DNA from: Saxibacter everestensis
GTDB lineage: Bacteria > Actinomycetota > Actinomycetes > Actinomycetales > Brevibacteriaceae
Length of the DNA: 64,000 nucleotides
NCBI RefSeq assembly: GCF_025787225.1
Contig: NZ_CP090958.1
Coordinates: 2,404,550-2,468,549 of the forward strand
Direction of reading: 5' to 3'
Below, piece by piece: positions 45,992-55,741 of the stretch (position 1 is its first letter; every line of letters begins with the position of its first letter). The notes below the pieces were generated by a model, which saw only the letters and a program-made list of their open reading frames with translations, ran no database searches and was not told the origin of the DNA. A program made the translations under genes and the position numbers.

Positions 45992-47506
45992 CTAGGACCA
46001 GCTGAACGTGGTCAGGTTGAGCGACTCACCCACCGCGTTCTGCGGGATACCGGTGACCTTCGCATCGGCCACGACCAGGTTCGGGAAGAGGAAGAGGAAG
46101 TCGGATGCCGCATCCTCGGTTATCGTCTTCGCCACCTGCTTCATGCCTGCGACGTACTCTTCCTCGGTTCCCTGATCTGCCTTCGCGGCGACATCCTTGA
46201 TCTTCGAGTTGTCGTATCCCACGTAGTAGTCCGGGTTATTGAAGACCGCGAGGATGTCGCGAGGCTCTGCGTGGTTGATCACCGACATGTCGTACTCGTG
46301 GCTGGTCAGCGTCTTGTCCAGCCAGACGGCGGGGAACTCCTGGGTCTCGATCTTCGCGTTCAGCCCGATTTCCTTGAGCTGGGAAACAACGACCTCCGAG
46401 ATCGCCGTTGCGTAAGGAAGGTTCGGTACGGTGAAGTTCACAGCGGTGCCCTCGGCGCCGGCTTCCTTGATCAGCTGTTTCGCCTTCTCCTGATCGAACG
46501 GATAAGCGCCGGTCAGGTCTTCGTAGTACGGGTCTGTCGGCGGAACCATGCTGCCGATCATCGTGCCGTAGCCTGCCCACGCTGTGTCGACAACTGCCTT
46601 CCGGTCGACACCATACATAACGGCCTGGCGCACCTTCTTGTCATCGAACGGGGCGCGCTTGTTGTTCATCGACAGTACGACTTCACCGTTCGTTGTGCCT
46701 TCAATCAGCTGGAACTTGTCGTCGGACTTGAACTGGTCCGCCAGTTCGGGAGCCTGCAGGGTGCCGATGACGTCGACGTCACCCGACTGCATGGCGTTGG
46801 TGGCGGCAACGGCATCGCTGAAGTACTGCAGGGTCACCTTCGCGAGCTTTGGCTTCTCGCCCCAGTAGTCATCCCGGCGTTCGAATTCAATGGACTGTCC
46901 ACGATTCCACTTGGCGATCTTGAACGGCCCGGTTCCAATCGCCGTGTTCGCCAGGTCGTCAACGCCGGTCTTGGAGAAGATCGCGCCGATCCTGGTGGTC
47001 ATATCGAACAGCCAGTTGTTGCTTGGCTTCTTCAGTGTCACCTTGACCTCGGTCGGCGAGCTGACCTCCACCGAGTCCACGATGTCCATTTTCGACTTCA
47101 GCGAGATCTTCCAGTCGTCCGACTGCACCCGTTCGATGCTGAACTTCACGTCGTCCGCGGTGAAGTCCGCTCCATCGGTGAACTTCACGCCTTCCTGCAG
47201 AGCGAAAGTATAGGTCTTCCGGTCGTCGCTCAGCTGCCACGATTTCGCCAGGCCGGGCTGAATAGCGCCCTTCTGGTCCACCTTGACCAGGCCCTCGTAA
47301 ACGTTGTCCATCAGCGCTTGCGGAATTGCGACGCCGTCGGTCGTGGTGAAATCCAGGTTCGCCGGCTCGGCCGCGAGCGCGATGGTCATGTCGTCCCGTG
47401 CCGCGTCCTCACCGCCGGATGATCCCGCGCCGGCGGAGCAACCGGAAATCAGAAGTGACAGACCGACGAGGGCAGCAAATGATGCCACCCACTTTCTAGT
47501 GAGCAT
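45992..47506 (-). CDS. Peptide/dipeptide-binding lipoprotein of ABC importer
   Basis: This is a 504-residue family-5 extracellular solute-binding protein. The N-terminus is a lipoprotein signal: VASFAALVGLSLLISGC, where Cys23 (from ATG 47506) would carry lipid. Typical segments are TIALAAEPANLDFTTTDG, VKFTDGADFTADDVKFSIERV, GTGPFKIAKWNRGQSIEFERRDDYWG and AVMYGVDRKAVVD. It delivers the substrate to the two permeases. ATG 47506 has AAGGAAC eight bases upstream; a GTG at 47512 is too close to that site. First gene of the importer operon. Confidence 0.94.
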   Translation of the reverse strand: MLTRKWVASFAALVGLSLLISGCSAGAGSSGGEDAARDDMTIALAAEPANLDFTTTDGVAIPQALMDNVYEGLVKVDQKGAIQPGLAKSWQLSDDRKTYTFALQEGVKFTDGADFTADDVKFSIERVQSDDWKISLKSKMDIVDSVEVSSPTEVKVTLKKPSNNWLFDMTTRIGAIFSKTGVDDLANTAIGTGPFKIAKWNRGQSIEFERRDDYWGEKPKLAKVTLQYFSDAVAATNAMQSGDVDVIGTLQAPELADQFKSDDKFQLIEGTTNGEVVLSMNNKRAPFDDKKVRQAVMYGVDRKAVVDTAWAGYGTMIGSMVPPTDPYYEDLTGAYPFDQEKAKQLIKEAGAEGTAVNFTVPNLPYATAISEVVVSQLKEIGLNAKIETQEFPAVWLDKTLTSHEYDMSVINHAEPRDILAVFNNPDYYVGYDNSKIKDVAAKADQGTEEEYVAGMKQVAKTITEDAASDFLFLFPNLVVADAKVTGIPQNAVGESLNLTTFSWS

Positions 47507-47639
47507 ATTCACGGTTCCTTCTTGCTAAGGGAGCCCATGGACCGGGTCGGCAGCGTTGCCACGCTCGGGGCTTGGTGTCCCTAGCTTACGGGGCAAGACG
47601 CTGGGTGGGTAGCAGCCACGGTGACGCATAACCGATTTG

Positions 47640-48275
47640 TTACCGGCCCGGCTGCTCGGCCAATAATTGCCGGACCACGGGCGCCAGGGCGCGGAAAGCC
47701 TTGCCCCGGTGGCTGAGCGCGTTCTTCTCTGCTGGCTCAAGTTCAGCCGCGGTACGGCCTCTTGGGTCACCGTTAACGCTGAGAATGGGGTCGTAGCCGA
47801 AACCATTTGTTCCCCGCGGCGCGTCGGCCAGTACGCCTTCGAAGCTGCCATGCTCTACATGCGTCCGGCCATCCGGCGTTGCCAGTGCGGCGGCACAGAC
47901 GAATCGCGCCGAGCGGTGCTCCGCCGGGATATCCGCAAGCTGCGCGAGCAGGAGCTTCAGGTTTGCGACATCGTCACCGTGCTTGCCAGCCCAGCGCGCC
48001 GAGAAAATACCGGGGGCTCCCCCGAGAACGTCCACCGCAAGTCCCGAGTCGTCGGCAATCGCCGGCAGTCCGGTTCCAGCCGCCAGGGCACGGGCCTTGA
48101 GCAACGCGTTTTCGGCAAATGTCACGCCGGTCTCTCGGACCTCGTCCACGCCGAGGTCCGCCGCGCTCACCAAGGCGGCTTCGACGTCGAGGTCTGGCAT
48201 TGCCTCACGCAGGATTGCCCGCAACTCCCGCACCTTGTTCTGATTGTGCGTTGCCAGCACAAGCAGCGCGTTCAC
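47640..48275 (-). CDS. rdgB: RdgB/HAM1 family non-canonical purine NTP pyrophosphatase
   Basis: This is a 211-residue enzyme removing dITP, ITP and XTP. The N-terminal [18 protein letters not shown], the central [22 protein letters not shown] with [11 protein letters not shown], and the C-terminal [11 protein letters not shown] and [10 protein letters not shown] are all conserved. The start is GTG 48275, which overlaps the rph stop in GTGA; this rph-rdgB coupling is usual in actinobacteria. Confidence 0.96.
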   Translation of the reverse strand: MNALLVLATHNQNKVRELRAILREAMPDLDVEAALVSAADLGVDEVRETGVTFAENALLKARALAAGTGLPAIADDSGLAVDVLGGAPGIFSARWAGKHGDDVANLKLLLAQLADIPAEHRSARFVCAAALATPDGRTHVEHGSFEGVLADAPRGTNGFGYDPILSVNGDPRGRTAAELEPAEKNALSHRGKAFRALAPVVRQLLAEQPGR

Positions 48276-49114
48276 GGCTGGACTGACCCCGGCTGGCTTG
48301 ATTCCGGCTTCCCGACCGGCAGGTCTGATTCCGGCCTCTGGACCGGCAGTGGTTCCGCTAGCGCGGCCTGCTGCAGTCCGGTCAGGGTCAGCGTGCCCTT
48401 GCACGCCAGGTCGAGCAACTGATCGAGTTCCTCGCGATCGAACGGGGCGCCTTCGGCGGTGCCCTGCACCTCGACGAACTTGTTTCCCCCGGTTACGACC
48501 ACATTCATATCGGTCTCCGCGCGTACGTCTTCCGTGTAGGCAAGGTCGAGCATCGGGACTCCGTCGATCACGCCGACACTGACCGCGGCCACCGAATCGG
48601 TCAGCACGGTCGCATTCGCCCGGATGTCACCGGACGCCTTGCCTGCGGCGATGGCGTCGGCGAGCGCCACGTAGGCGCCGGTTATCGCCGCGGTTCGGGT
48701 GCCGCCGTCGGCCTGCAACACGTCGCAGTCAAGAACGATGGTGTTCTCCCCCAGGGCGCTGACGTCGACGACAGCGCGCAGCGATCGGCCGATCAGCCGG
48801 GAGATCTCGTGCGTCCGCCCGCCGATTTTCCCCTTGACCGATTCCCGGCTGTTCCGGGTATTCGTTGACCTCGGGAGCATGGCATATTCGGCCGTGACCC
48901 AGCCTTCGCCGGACCCCTTGCGCCAGCGGGGAACTCCTGCGGTGAATGACGCGGCGCACAGCACCCTGGTCCGGCCGAATTCCACCAGGACACTTCCTTC
49001 GGCATGGTCAAGCCAGCCCCGGGTGATTCGAATCGGGCGAAGCTCGTCGACGGCGCGTCCGTCTGCACGGCTCAGTTCTGTGCTGCTTAGTTCCGGGCTG
49101 CTCTGTGAAGTCAT
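48272..49114 (-). CDS. rph: Ribonuclease PH
   Basis: This is a 280-residue phosphorolytic 3'-5' exoribonuclease that trims tRNA precursors. Conserved: [80 protein letters not shown] and [22 protein letters not shown]. The protein extends about 35 residues past the usual end with a duplicated LPVxxPES stretch encoded by a 27-bp-period DNA repeat. It overlaps rdgB by 4 bases and is preceded by the metallo-hydrolase gene (10-base gap). Confidence 0.96.
   Translation of the reverse strand: MTSQSSPELSSTELSRADGRAVDELRPIRITRGWLDHAEGSVLVEFGRTRVLCAASFTAGVPRWRKGSGEGWVTAEYAMLPRSTNTRNSRESVKGKIGGRTHEISRLIGRSLRAVVDVSALGENTIVLDCDVLQADGGTRTAAITGAYVALADAIAAGKASGDIRANATVLTDSVAAVSVGVIDGVPMLDLAYTEDVRAETDMNVVVTGGNKFVEVQGTAEGAPFDREELDQLLDLACKGTLTLTGLQQAALAEPLPVQRPESDLPVGKPESSQPGSVQP
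48300..48349 (-). repeat. 23-bp direct repeat in the rph 3' extension
   Basis: Bases 48300-48322 and 48327-48349 match at 20 of 23 positions with a 27-bp period, which is nine codons. They encode the duplicated LPVxxPES motif at the RNase PH C-terminus. Confidence 0.8.
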
Positions 49115-49124
49115 ACCCTCAACC

Positions 49125-49967
49125 TTAGAGGGAGTATGTTTTTCCGTGTTCGGCCAGCTCCGTCGGGCCTGAATACGCGGTGGTCGCCTCGCGCTCTGTC
49201 ACGGCTGGGTCGTTCCACGGCGGGATGTGGGTCAGCACGAGTCGCCGTACTTGTGCGGCGGCCGCCACAGCGCCGGCCCGCACCCCGGTGAGGTGAATTC
49301 CGCGCACGGCATCGCGTCCCTCATGGAAGGCCGCCTCACAGAGGAATAGGTCGGCGGCGCGGGCGGCCTCGACAATGCCCGGACAGTCGTCCGTGTCGCC
49401 GCTGTAGGTGAGTACCTCCCCGGAGGGGCCGGTGATCCGAAGGGCGTATGCCTCCACCGGATGTTCGACAAGGATGGGGCGCACGGTGAACGGTCCAATC
49501 TGGCGTTCCCGCGCATTCTGCCAGTCGGTAAACGTGAAAACATCACCGAGCTTGCTGGGGTCTGCTGTCTCCCCCGGCTGTAGTGCGGCGCCCGGATCGG
49601 TGTAGTAGGCATTGCCGAGCCGGAGTTCGGTTCCGGGTGGGCCGTAGATCGGCAGCCGCTGCCCGGCCAACTCACGCACGCTGCCGGAGCCGGCCGGGTC
49701 GGAGTCAGTTCGGCGCGGCGAGAACTTGCGGGTCACGTAGAGGCCGCAGACATCCAGGCAATGGTCCGGATGCAGATGCGTCAGCAACACGGCGTCGAGG
49801 TCTTCCAGCTCCAGATGCTGCTGAAGTGTGCCCAGCGAACCGCTCCCGAGATCCAGAACGACGTTCCAGGTTTTACCCTCACGGTCCCGGTCCTGCAGCA
49901 GGTAGCACGATGCCGGGGATGTCGGCCCCGGAAACGAGCCGGTCGCGCCGATCACAGTCAGTTCCAT
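49125..49967 (-). CDS. Metallo-beta-lactamase-fold hydrolase (RNase Z/phosphodiesterase-like)
   Basis: This is a 280-residue protein. The metal motif HLHPDH is in [18 protein letters not shown]. Further ligands fit [21 protein letters not shown] and LTHIPPWND. The N-terminus [24 protein letters not shown] matches the RNase Z-like group that actinobacteria carry in the murI-rph region, where a mycobacterial member is known to degrade cyclic nucleotides. The exact substrate here is unknown. The start overlaps the murI stop by 10 bases. Confidence 0.9.
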   Translation of the reverse strand: MELTVIGATGSFPGPTSPASCYLLQDRDREGKTWNVVLDLGSGSLGTLQQHLELEDLDAVLLTHLHPDHCLDVCGLYVTRKFSPRRTDSDPAGSGSVRELAGQRLPIYGPPGTELRLGNAYYTDPGAALQPGETADPSKLGDVFTFTDWQNARERQIGPFTVRPILVEHPVEAYALRITGPSGEVLTYSGDTDDCPGIVEAARAADLFLCEAAFHEGRDAVRGIHLTGVRAGAVAAAAQVRRLVLTHIPPWNDPAVTEREATTAYSGPTELAEHGKTYSL

Positions 49968-50842
49968 CTCAAAGCCCCGCCGTCCTGATCGTGCGCGGTC
50001 CTGGTGACGATGCTCAGCGCTCCGGTGTCGACGGTGCTGCGTGTGCTGATCACGCCCCGGACCTCGGGGCCAAGGAATCGTCGCGCCAGCACCCGAAATC
50101 CCTCCGTGTCCCCGGTTGCCAGGAACTCATGAAGCGGCTCGCCGTTCGCGCCGTCGCGTTCCAACCCCTGACGCACCAGCACGCGATACACGTCCTTCGC
50201 GGTCTCCTCGGCGCTCGAAACCAGGGTCACCTCATCGCCCATGCTCAACGAGATCGCACCAGCCAGCAGGGGGTAATGGGTGCAGCCAAGCACCAGCGTG
50301 TCGACGCCGGCAGCCCTCACCGGAGCCAGATACTCCGCCGCGGCCGTCAGCAGCGCGGGGCCGGACGTCACGCCGTTTTCGACGAACTCAACGAATCTCG
50401 GACAGGCCTGCGAGGTGATCTGGAGGTTGGGAGCCGCGGCGAACGCGTCGTTGTACGCCATCGAAGTAATGGTCGCCTCGGTGCCGATCACGCCGATCCG
50501 GCCGGTCCTGGTCGCGGCGACCGCCCGGCGGACAGCGGGCAGGATGACCTCTACGACCGGGATATTCATGCACTCGTAGCGCTCCCTCGCATCCCGCAAC
50601 ACGGCGGCCGAGGCCGAGTTGCACGCGATAACGAGCATTTTGACCCCGTCGTCGACCAGATGGTCCATCACTTCGAGCGCGCGGGCCCGGACTTGCGCAA
50701 GCGGCCGAGGGCCGTAAGGCGTGTACTTCGTGTCACCCACGTATCGAACCGATTCGTGCGGCAGCAGGTCAATGATGGCGCGTGCCACAGTCAGACCGCC
50801 GACCCCGGAGTCAAAAACACCGATGCTCGCGTTTGCTGCCAT
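49958..50842 (-). CDS. murI: Glutamate racemase
   Basis: This is a 294-residue enzyme making D-glutamate for peptidoglycan. The N-terminus is [17 protein letters not shown]. The two catalytic cysteines are in [14 protein letters not shown] and [12 protein letters not shown], with DTKYTPYG and [10 protein letters not shown] also conserved. It lies between DUF2017 (6-base gap) and the metallo-hydrolase (overlap), all on the minus strand. Confidence 0.97.
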   Translation of the reverse strand: MAANASIGVFDSGVGGLTVARAIIDLLPHESVRYVGDTKYTPYGPRPLAQVRARALEVMDHLVDDGVKMLVIACNSASAAVLRDARERYECMNIPVVEVILPAVRRAVAATRTGRIGVIGTEATITSMAYNDAFAAAPNLQITSQACPRFVEFVENGVTSGPALLTAAAEYLAPVRAAGVDTLVLGCTHYPLLAGAISLSMGDEVTLVSSAEETAKDVYRVLVRQGLERDGANGEPLHEFLATGDTEGFRVLARRFLGPEVRGVISTRSTVDTGALSIVTRTAHDQDGGALRWN

Positions 50843-50848
50843 CGCCCG

Positions 50849-51418
50849 TCAGTCCTTGTCGTCCGGCAGCGAAGCCAGCAGCACTCCGACCAGGCTTTCC
50901 TGCAGCCAGCTGAGGAAATCGTAGACCGCCATGATCATTCCGCGGGGGTCGTCCTCCTCGGCTTCATTCAACTCTTCGAGCGCGTCCAGGTCCGCTTCGG
51001 TCTCGATGCCGAGACGCTGCGCGACGACCAGGCGAACGTCGCCCAGCGCCACAACCCAGGCCTGGGCCTCAGGCTCGGCCAGAACAAGAGGGTCGGAGCG
51101 CTTAAGTGTGAAAACCGCGGTCTGGATGTTGGCGATCTTCCGTTCGCGTAGACCCCGCTCGGTGTACCTGCGGAATTCGTCGGCGTCCTCGGCGCTGTCC
51201 CGCCTGCCGTCGGGCAGAAGGCGTGCGAGGGCCGGATCGGCGGGTAACTCCGCGTCTTCGGTAATCCCGACCAGTGCGGTGAGCGGGTCCTCACTGGCGT
51301 CCGTCTCCGGGGCCAGGAGCTGAGCTGTATCGGTGAAGGCACTCGCGAGAATCGACCGTTCACCTTCACTGAGGTTCACTGCGATTCCGGACTTGGTACG
51401 TCGGAAGGCCTTGGCCAC
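50849..51418 (-). CDS. DUF2017 family protein
   Basis: This is a 189-residue acidic, helical soluble protein. The N-terminus AFRRTKSGIAVNLSEGERSILASAF and the segments PALARLLPDGRRDSAEDADEFRRYTE and GLRERKIANIQTAVFTL identify the actinobacterial DUF2017 family, which nearly always follows clpS; its function is unknown. GTG 51418 overlaps the clpS stop by one base, so the two are translationally coupled. Confidence 0.92.
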   Translation of the reverse strand: MAKAFRRTKSGIAVNLSEGERSILASAFTDTAQLLAPETDASEDPLTALVGITEDAELPADPALARLLPDGRRDSAEDADEFRRYTERGLRERKIANIQTAVFTLKRSDPLVLAEPEAQAWVVALGDVRLVVAQRLGIETEADLDALEELNEAEEDDPRGMIMAVYDFLSWLQESLVGVLLASLPDDKD

Positions 51419-51777
51419 TAGCGGTTACCCTCTCCTGTTGTGCCGGTTCCCGAGGATCCCGGGGCGTCTGCTCTTTGAAAGGTCGCCCACAGGCCGAAAC
51501 CGTGCATCGCCTCGGTGTCGCGTTCCATCTCTTCCATGCTCCCGGTGGACACCACCGAGCGGCCGACCTCGTGCACCTCGTACATCAATTTCTGTGCCTT
51601 GGTACGGGAGTAGCCGAAGTAGCTCTGGAAAACGTAGGTCACATAATTCATCAGGTTCACCGGGTCGTTCCAGACCAGGGTCACCCACGGCACATCCTCA
51701 CGGACGGACACGCCGGTCTCAGATTGTTGTTCGACGTTGGGCATTGCTGCTGGAGTTGCGCTCAATACGGACACCAC
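51418..51777 (-). CDS. clpS: ClpS adaptor of the ClpAP/ClpCP protease
   Basis: This is a 119-residue adaptor delivering N-end-rule substrates to the Clp protease. The core PWVTLVWNDPVNLMNYVTYVF carries the conserved substrate-pocket residues (ND, M). It continues with FGYSRTKAQKLMYEVHEVG and ends ATFQRAD. A second in-frame ATG (MPNVEQQSE, 51744) may be the true start, because the first eleven residues are not conserved. It is first in the clpS-DUF2017-murI-hydrolase-rph-rdgB row, divergent from pncB. Confidence 0.93.
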   Translation of the reverse strand: MVSVLSATPAAMPNVEQQSETGVSVREDVPWVTLVWNDPVNLMNYVTYVFQSYFGYSRTKAQKLMYEVHEVGRSVVSTGSMEEMERDTEAMHGFGLWATFQRADAPGSSGTGTTGEGNR

Positions 51778-51888
51778 GCCCTTACTCTACGCAACTTCGT
51801 AGCTGCACCTCGCCCCGCGCCCCTGGGCGCCAACGTCGCCGGAGGAACGTCGGCTGCCGAAGCCGACGACCTTCCGCCGGTCCCACTG

Positions 51889-51917
51889 GTGACGTGCGTA
51901 CGCCGGTTCATTAGGCT
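51889..51917 (+). promoter_or_regulatory. Promoter of pncB-pncA (probably leaderless)
   Basis: GTGACG (51889-51894), a 17-base spacer and TAGGCT (51912-51917) lie 8 bases before ATG 51926. No Shine-Dalgarno is present. Confidence 0.55.
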
Positions 51918-51925
51918 TTTCAGTT

Positions 51926-53278
51926 ATGGGAAACACGTCCACTGCCGCTGCCGTCCCGGCAACAGGCAGAGCGGCCGCTTCGACGGCCCTGCTGACCGAT
52001 CAGTACGAGCTCACTATGCTGGACGCCGCGCTGAGGTCGGGTGCCGCGCATCGGCGCTCACTGTTCGAGGTTTTCGCCCGCCGGCTGCCTGACGGCCGGC
52101 GCTACGGCGTGGTGGCAGGTACTGGCCGTTTCCTGGAGGAGCTGACCCGGTTCCGGTTCGACGAGGCGGAGATCGATTGGCTCCGTTCCGAGCGCATCGT
52201 CAGTGAGAAAACACTGCACTGGCTCGCCGATTACCGCTTCAGTGGCTCCGTGTCCGGCTACGCCGAAGGCGAAGTATTCTTCCCGGGCTCTCCAATCCTG
52301 CTGGTCGAGGGAAGTTTCGCGGAATGCGTCATCCTCGAAACGCTTGCCCTGTCCGTCCTCAACCACGACAGCGCCGTAGCCGCGGCCGCGTCCCGGATGA
52401 CGGCGGCGGCAGCTGATCGCCCATGCATCGAGATGGGTTCCAGGCGTACCCATGAGGAGTCAGCCGTGGCCGCCGCCCGCGCCGCGGTGATCGCAGGGTT
52501 TTCGTCAACTTCCAATATGGAAGCCGGCCGCCGTTACGGCCTGAAGACCGGCGGCACCGCGGCCCATTCCTTTACCCTGCTGCACGATTCGGAAGAAGAG
52601 GCCTTCCGGGCCCAGATCGAGACTTTTGGCTCGGGCACGACCCTGCTTGTCGACACCTACGATGTGCCGCGGGCAGTGGATCTCGCGATAGAGGTCGCCG
52701 GGACTGACCTCGCCGGCGTGCGGCTTGATTCCGGAGACCTTCTGGTCCAGGCGAGAGATGTGCGCGCCCAGCTCGACGGCCTCGGGGCCACGAATACCCG
52801 GATCACCGTGACGTCCGACCTCGATGAGTTTGCGATCGCCGGGCTCGCCGCGGGTCCGGTGGATGCCTACGGGGTTGGCACGTCGCTGGTCACCGGTTCG
52901 GGCGCGCCAACTGCCGGCCTGGTCTACAAGCTCGTGGCGCGCCACGACGACAACGGTTCCTGGCGTTCGGTCGCCAAAGCGTCGATGAACAAGGCAAGTG
53001 TTGGCGGACGCAAGTATCCGGTGCGGGTACTTGACGGTGACGGCGTCGCCGTCGAAGAGATCATCGGCATCGGCAGCCTCCCCGCACTCGATGCGAGCTA
53101 CCGTGAGTTGCTGGTGCCCCTGGTGACCGACGGCGTGATCGACGACTCTGCCGTCGGCGCCCAGGGTGTCACCGCCGCACGTGAGCGGCACGCCGCATCC
53201 CGCGCAGAACTTCCAGCAACCGCACTGAAGCTCCAGCGCGGTGAACCGGCCCTAGTATCCACCTTTCAGGAGAGTTAG
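51926..53278 (+). CDS. pncB: Nicotinate phosphoribosyltransferase
   Basis: This is a 450-residue enzyme that joins nicotinate with PRPP to give nicotinate mononucleotide. Conserved: TALLTDQYELTMLDAALRSG at the N-terminus, FARRLPDGRRYGVVAGTGRFLE, the histidine region GSRRTHEESAVAAARAAVIAG with FSSTSNMEAG, and VRLDSGDLLVQARDVR and YGVGTSLVTGS. pncA follows after 2 bases, so nicotinamide deamidation and nicotinate salvage are produced together. Confidence 0.96.
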   Translation: MGNTSTAAAVPATGRAAASTALLTDQYELTMLDAALRSGAAHRRSLFEVFARRLPDGRRYGVVAGTGRFLEELTRFRFDEAEIDWLRSERIVSEKTLHWLADYRFSGSVSGYAEGEVFFPGSPILLVEGSFAECVILETLALSVLNHDSAVAAAASRMTAAAADRPCIEMGSRRTHEESAVAAARAAVIAGFSSTSNMEAGRRYGLKTGGTAAHSFTLLHDSEEEAFRAQIETFGSGTTLLVDTYDVPRAVDLAIEVAGTDLAGVRLDSGDLLVQARDVRAQLDGLGATNTRITVTSDLDEFAIAGLAAGPVDAYGVGTSLVTGSGAPTAGLVYKLVARHDDNGSWRSVAKASMNKASVGGRKYPVRVLDGDGVAVEEIIGIGSLPALDASYRELLVPLVTDGVIDDSAVGAQGVTAARERHAASRAELPATALKLQRGEPALVSTFQES

Positions 53279-53280
53279 CC

Positions 53281-53847
53281 ATGAGCAAGCGTGCGCTGGT
53301 TGTTGTTGACGTTCAGAACGACTTTTGTGAAGGAGGCACGCTTGCTGTTACCGGTGGAAACAACGTTGCGGCCGGCATCGCCGACCTGTGCCGGGTCAGC
53401 GATAGCTATCAGGCGACCGTTGCCACGATGGACTGGCACATTGATCCCGGCGCCCATTTCAGCGCTGACCCCGACTATGTGAAGTCCTGGCCGCCACACT
53501 GCGTGCAGGGGACTCCAGGTGCCGCCATGCACGCCGATCTCAATGGAATTAAGTTCGACGCCATAGTGCACAAAGGACAATACTCTGACGGCTATTCGGG
53601 ATTCGACGGGCACACCGCCGAAAGCGATATGCCGCTTGCCGACTGGCTGCGCGCCCGCGAGGTCACCGACATCGATGTCGTCGGCCTGGCGTTCGACCAC
53701 TGCGTGCGTGCCACATCGCTTGATGCCGTGCGGCATGACTTCGGCGTCCGAGTGCTGTTGCCCTACACCGCGGCGGTCGCCGAAGAAACAGCGCAGGCAG
53801 CGTTCGACGAGCTCACCGCGGCAGGTGTGGAACTGCTGAACGACTAG
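53281..53847 (+). CDS. pncA: Nicotinamidase
   Basis: This is a 188-residue enzyme turning nicotinamide into nicotinate and ammonia. The catalytic triad is Asp10 (VVDVQNDF), Lys98 (VHKGQYSDG) and Cys141 (AFDHCVRATSLDA). The metal ligands Asp51, His53, His59 and His73 line up with the PncA pattern. Mycobacterial PncA also activates pyrazinamide, and the residues needed for that chemistry are present here. Second gene of the NAD salvage pair. Confidence 0.96.
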   Translation: MSKRALVVVDVQNDFCEGGTLAVTGGNNVAAGIADLCRVSDSYQATVATMDWHIDPGAHFSADPDYVKSWPPHCVQGTPGAAMHADLNGIKFDAIVHKGQYSDGYSGFDGHTAESDMPLADWLRAREVTDIDVVGLAFDHCVRATSLDAVRHDFGVRVLLPYTAAVAEETAQAAFDELTAAGVELLND

Positions 53848-53848
53848 T

Positions 53849-53862
53849 CGCTTACGCAAGCG
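53849..53862. terminator. Short hairpin between pncA and helicase gene
   Basis: CGCTT (53849-53853) and AAGCG (53858-53862) with loop ACGC lie between convergent stops. Weak. Confidence 0.3.
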
Positions 53863-55668
53863 CTACTTGCGCCCGACAAACCAGGCCTGCAGTTTTTCGA
53901 TCCGAGCCTGAACCTGCTCGACGCTTGCCTGCGCCACCGCAGGTCCTCCGCAGATCCGGCGCAGCTCGGAGTGGATCACTCCATGCGGCTGGCCCGAACG
54001 CCGTGCCCAGGCCGATACCATGCTCTGCAACTGCGCACGCTGTTCCTTGAGCGCCCGGTGGATTGCCACCGTATCCTGCGCGGGTTCCGGAACCTGATCG
54101 GCGGCTTTCTTGTTCCGCTTGGACACCTGGTCGGCCTGACGCTGCCGCAAGAGTTCCGTTACCTGACTCGGTTCGAGCAGGCCTGGAATGCCGAGGAAGT
54201 CGAGCTCATCCTCACTGCCCATCTCGCCACCGGTGCCGAACTCGCCACCGTCGAACAGCACCCGGTCAAACGAAGCCTGCGCGTCGAGGGCTTCGAACGG
54301 CAGGCCCTCCTGGGTATCTGAGGCTTTCTCCTCCCGATTGGCTTCCGCCATCAGGGCGTCCTCGGGAGAGAAGAACTCGTCCTCGTCGTCTGCCTTGGGC
54401 CGGTCGAGCGCATGGTCGCGCTCGACCTCCAGCTGGTTGGCCAGTTCCAGAAGCAGCGGAACGCTCGGCAGGAAGATCGACGCCGTTTCACCGCGCTTGC
54501 GAGCTCGAACGAATCGCCCGACAGCCTGCGCGAAGAACAGCGGTGTCGATGTCGAGGTGGCGTATACGCCGACCGCAAGCCGAGGCACGTCAACGCCTTC
54601 GGAGACCATTCGCACCGCCACCATCCACCGGCGGCCCGACTCCTGGAATTCGTCGATCCGGTCGCTGGCTTCTTTCTCATCCGAGAGAACGACGGTGGCC
54701 GGCTCACCGGTGATCTCGCGCAGCATCTTCGCGTACGCCCGCGCCGCCTGCTGGTCGGTGGCGATTACCAGTGCGCCGGCATCCGGCACACCCCGTCGCA
54801 CCTCGGTCAGCCGTCGGTCAGCAGCCCGCAACACGGCGGGAATCCAGTCGCCTTTCGGGTCAAGGGCGGTACGCCAGGCCTGAGCGGTGATGTCCTTGGT
54901 ACTGGGTTCACCGAGCAGAGCCGACATCTCATCGCCGGCCCGGGTTCGCCATCGCATCTGCCCGGCGTAGGCCATGAATATAACCGGCCGGACCACACCG
55001 TCGCGCAGTGCCCGGCCGTAACCATAGCTGTAGTCGGCGTTCGACGTCCGAATTCCCTGCTGGTCCGGGGCGTACACCACGAACGGGATCGGTGACGTGT
55101 CGGATCTGAACGGAGTACCGGTGAGCGACAGACGGCGAGCGGCAGGCTCGAAGGCTTCCCGGATGCCTTCGCCCCAGCTCAGCGCGTCGCCGCCATGGTG
55201 CACCTCGTCAAGGATGACCAGGGTTCGGCCGGCCTCGGTCCGCGCCCGGTGCAGCGCCGGACGACTGGCAACCTGTGCGTAGGTGACGGCCACGCCATGG
55301 AAGTGCGCGCCGTGGCGGCCGTCGCTGTTCCGGAAATTGGGGTCCAATCGGATTCCGACCCGGCCGGCCGCATCTGCCCACTGGCGCTTCAAGTGTTCGG
55401 TTGGCGCGACGACTGTCACCCGCACAACTGTGCGCTGCGCAAGAAGCTCCGCGGCCAGCCGGAGAGCGAAAGTTGTTTTCCCGGCCCCGGGTGTCGCAAC
55501 GGCGAGAAAGTCCTTCGGCTGTTCGCGAAAGTACTCTTCGAGCGCCTCGGCCTGCCAGGCTCGCAATTTGCCGGCGGTACCCCAGGCCGCTCGTTCGGGA
55601 AAGGCTGGGGAAAGAGAAGTGGATGCCGCGGTGCCGACCGGAAGCGATGAAGATGACGAGGTGCTCAC
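53863..55668 (-). CDS. SF2 DEAD/DEAH-box helicase (SSL2/XPB- or RadD-like)
   Basis: This is a 601-residue superfamily-2 ATPase. Walker A GAGKTT at 61-66 (VATPGAGKTTFALRL), motif Ia VVAPTEHLKRQW, DEVHH at 154-158 (VILDEVHHGGD), motif III SLTGTPFRSD, and motif VI-like FAQAVGRFVRARKRGETAS. The C-terminal 200 residues are acidic then basic (KRNKKAADQVPEP) and end with a short RICGG domain. It is a common solitary actinobacterial helicase whose role in DNA or RNA repair is not settled. It stands between pncA and DUF3039. Confidence 0.9.
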   Translation of the reverse strand: MSTSSSSSLPVGTAASTSLSPAFPERAAWGTAGKLRAWQAEALEEYFREQPKDFLAVATPGAGKTTFALRLAAELLAQRTVVRVTVVAPTEHLKRQWADAAGRVGIRLDPNFRNSDGRHGAHFHGVAVTYAQVASRPALHRARTEAGRTLVILDEVHHGGDALSWGEGIREAFEPAARRLSLTGTPFRSDTSPIPFVVYAPDQQGIRTSNADYSYGYGRALRDGVVRPVIFMAYAGQMRWRTRAGDEMSALLGEPSTKDITAQAWRTALDPKGDWIPAVLRAADRRLTEVRRGVPDAGALVIATDQQAARAYAKMLREITGEPATVVLSDEKEASDRIDEFQESGRRWMVAVRMVSEGVDVPRLAVGVYATSTSTPLFFAQAVGRFVRARKRGETASIFLPSVPLLLELANQLEVERDHALDRPKADDEDEFFSPEDALMAEANREEKASDTQEGLPFEALDAQASFDRVLFDGGEFGTGGEMGSEDELDFLGIPGLLEPSQVTELLRQRQADQVSKRNKKAADQVPEPAQDTVAIHRALKEQRAQLQSMVSAWARRSGQPHGVIHSELRRICGGPAVAQASVEQVQARIEKLQAWFVGRK

Positions 55669-55741
55669 TTGCCCTTACTTTACCTAACGGATGGCCACGC
55701 CGAGAGCACCGGCCGCGATAGCCGGTGGCGTGCGGATTCGA

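Noticed and set aside
45911-47422. 503-codon frame opposite the peptide-binding lipoprotein gene
   Set aside because: Antisense shadow; the minus-strand gene has a lipobox and family motifs.
49583-51151. 522-codon frame opposite murI and its neighbours
   Set aside because: Antisense shadow crossing three real genes.
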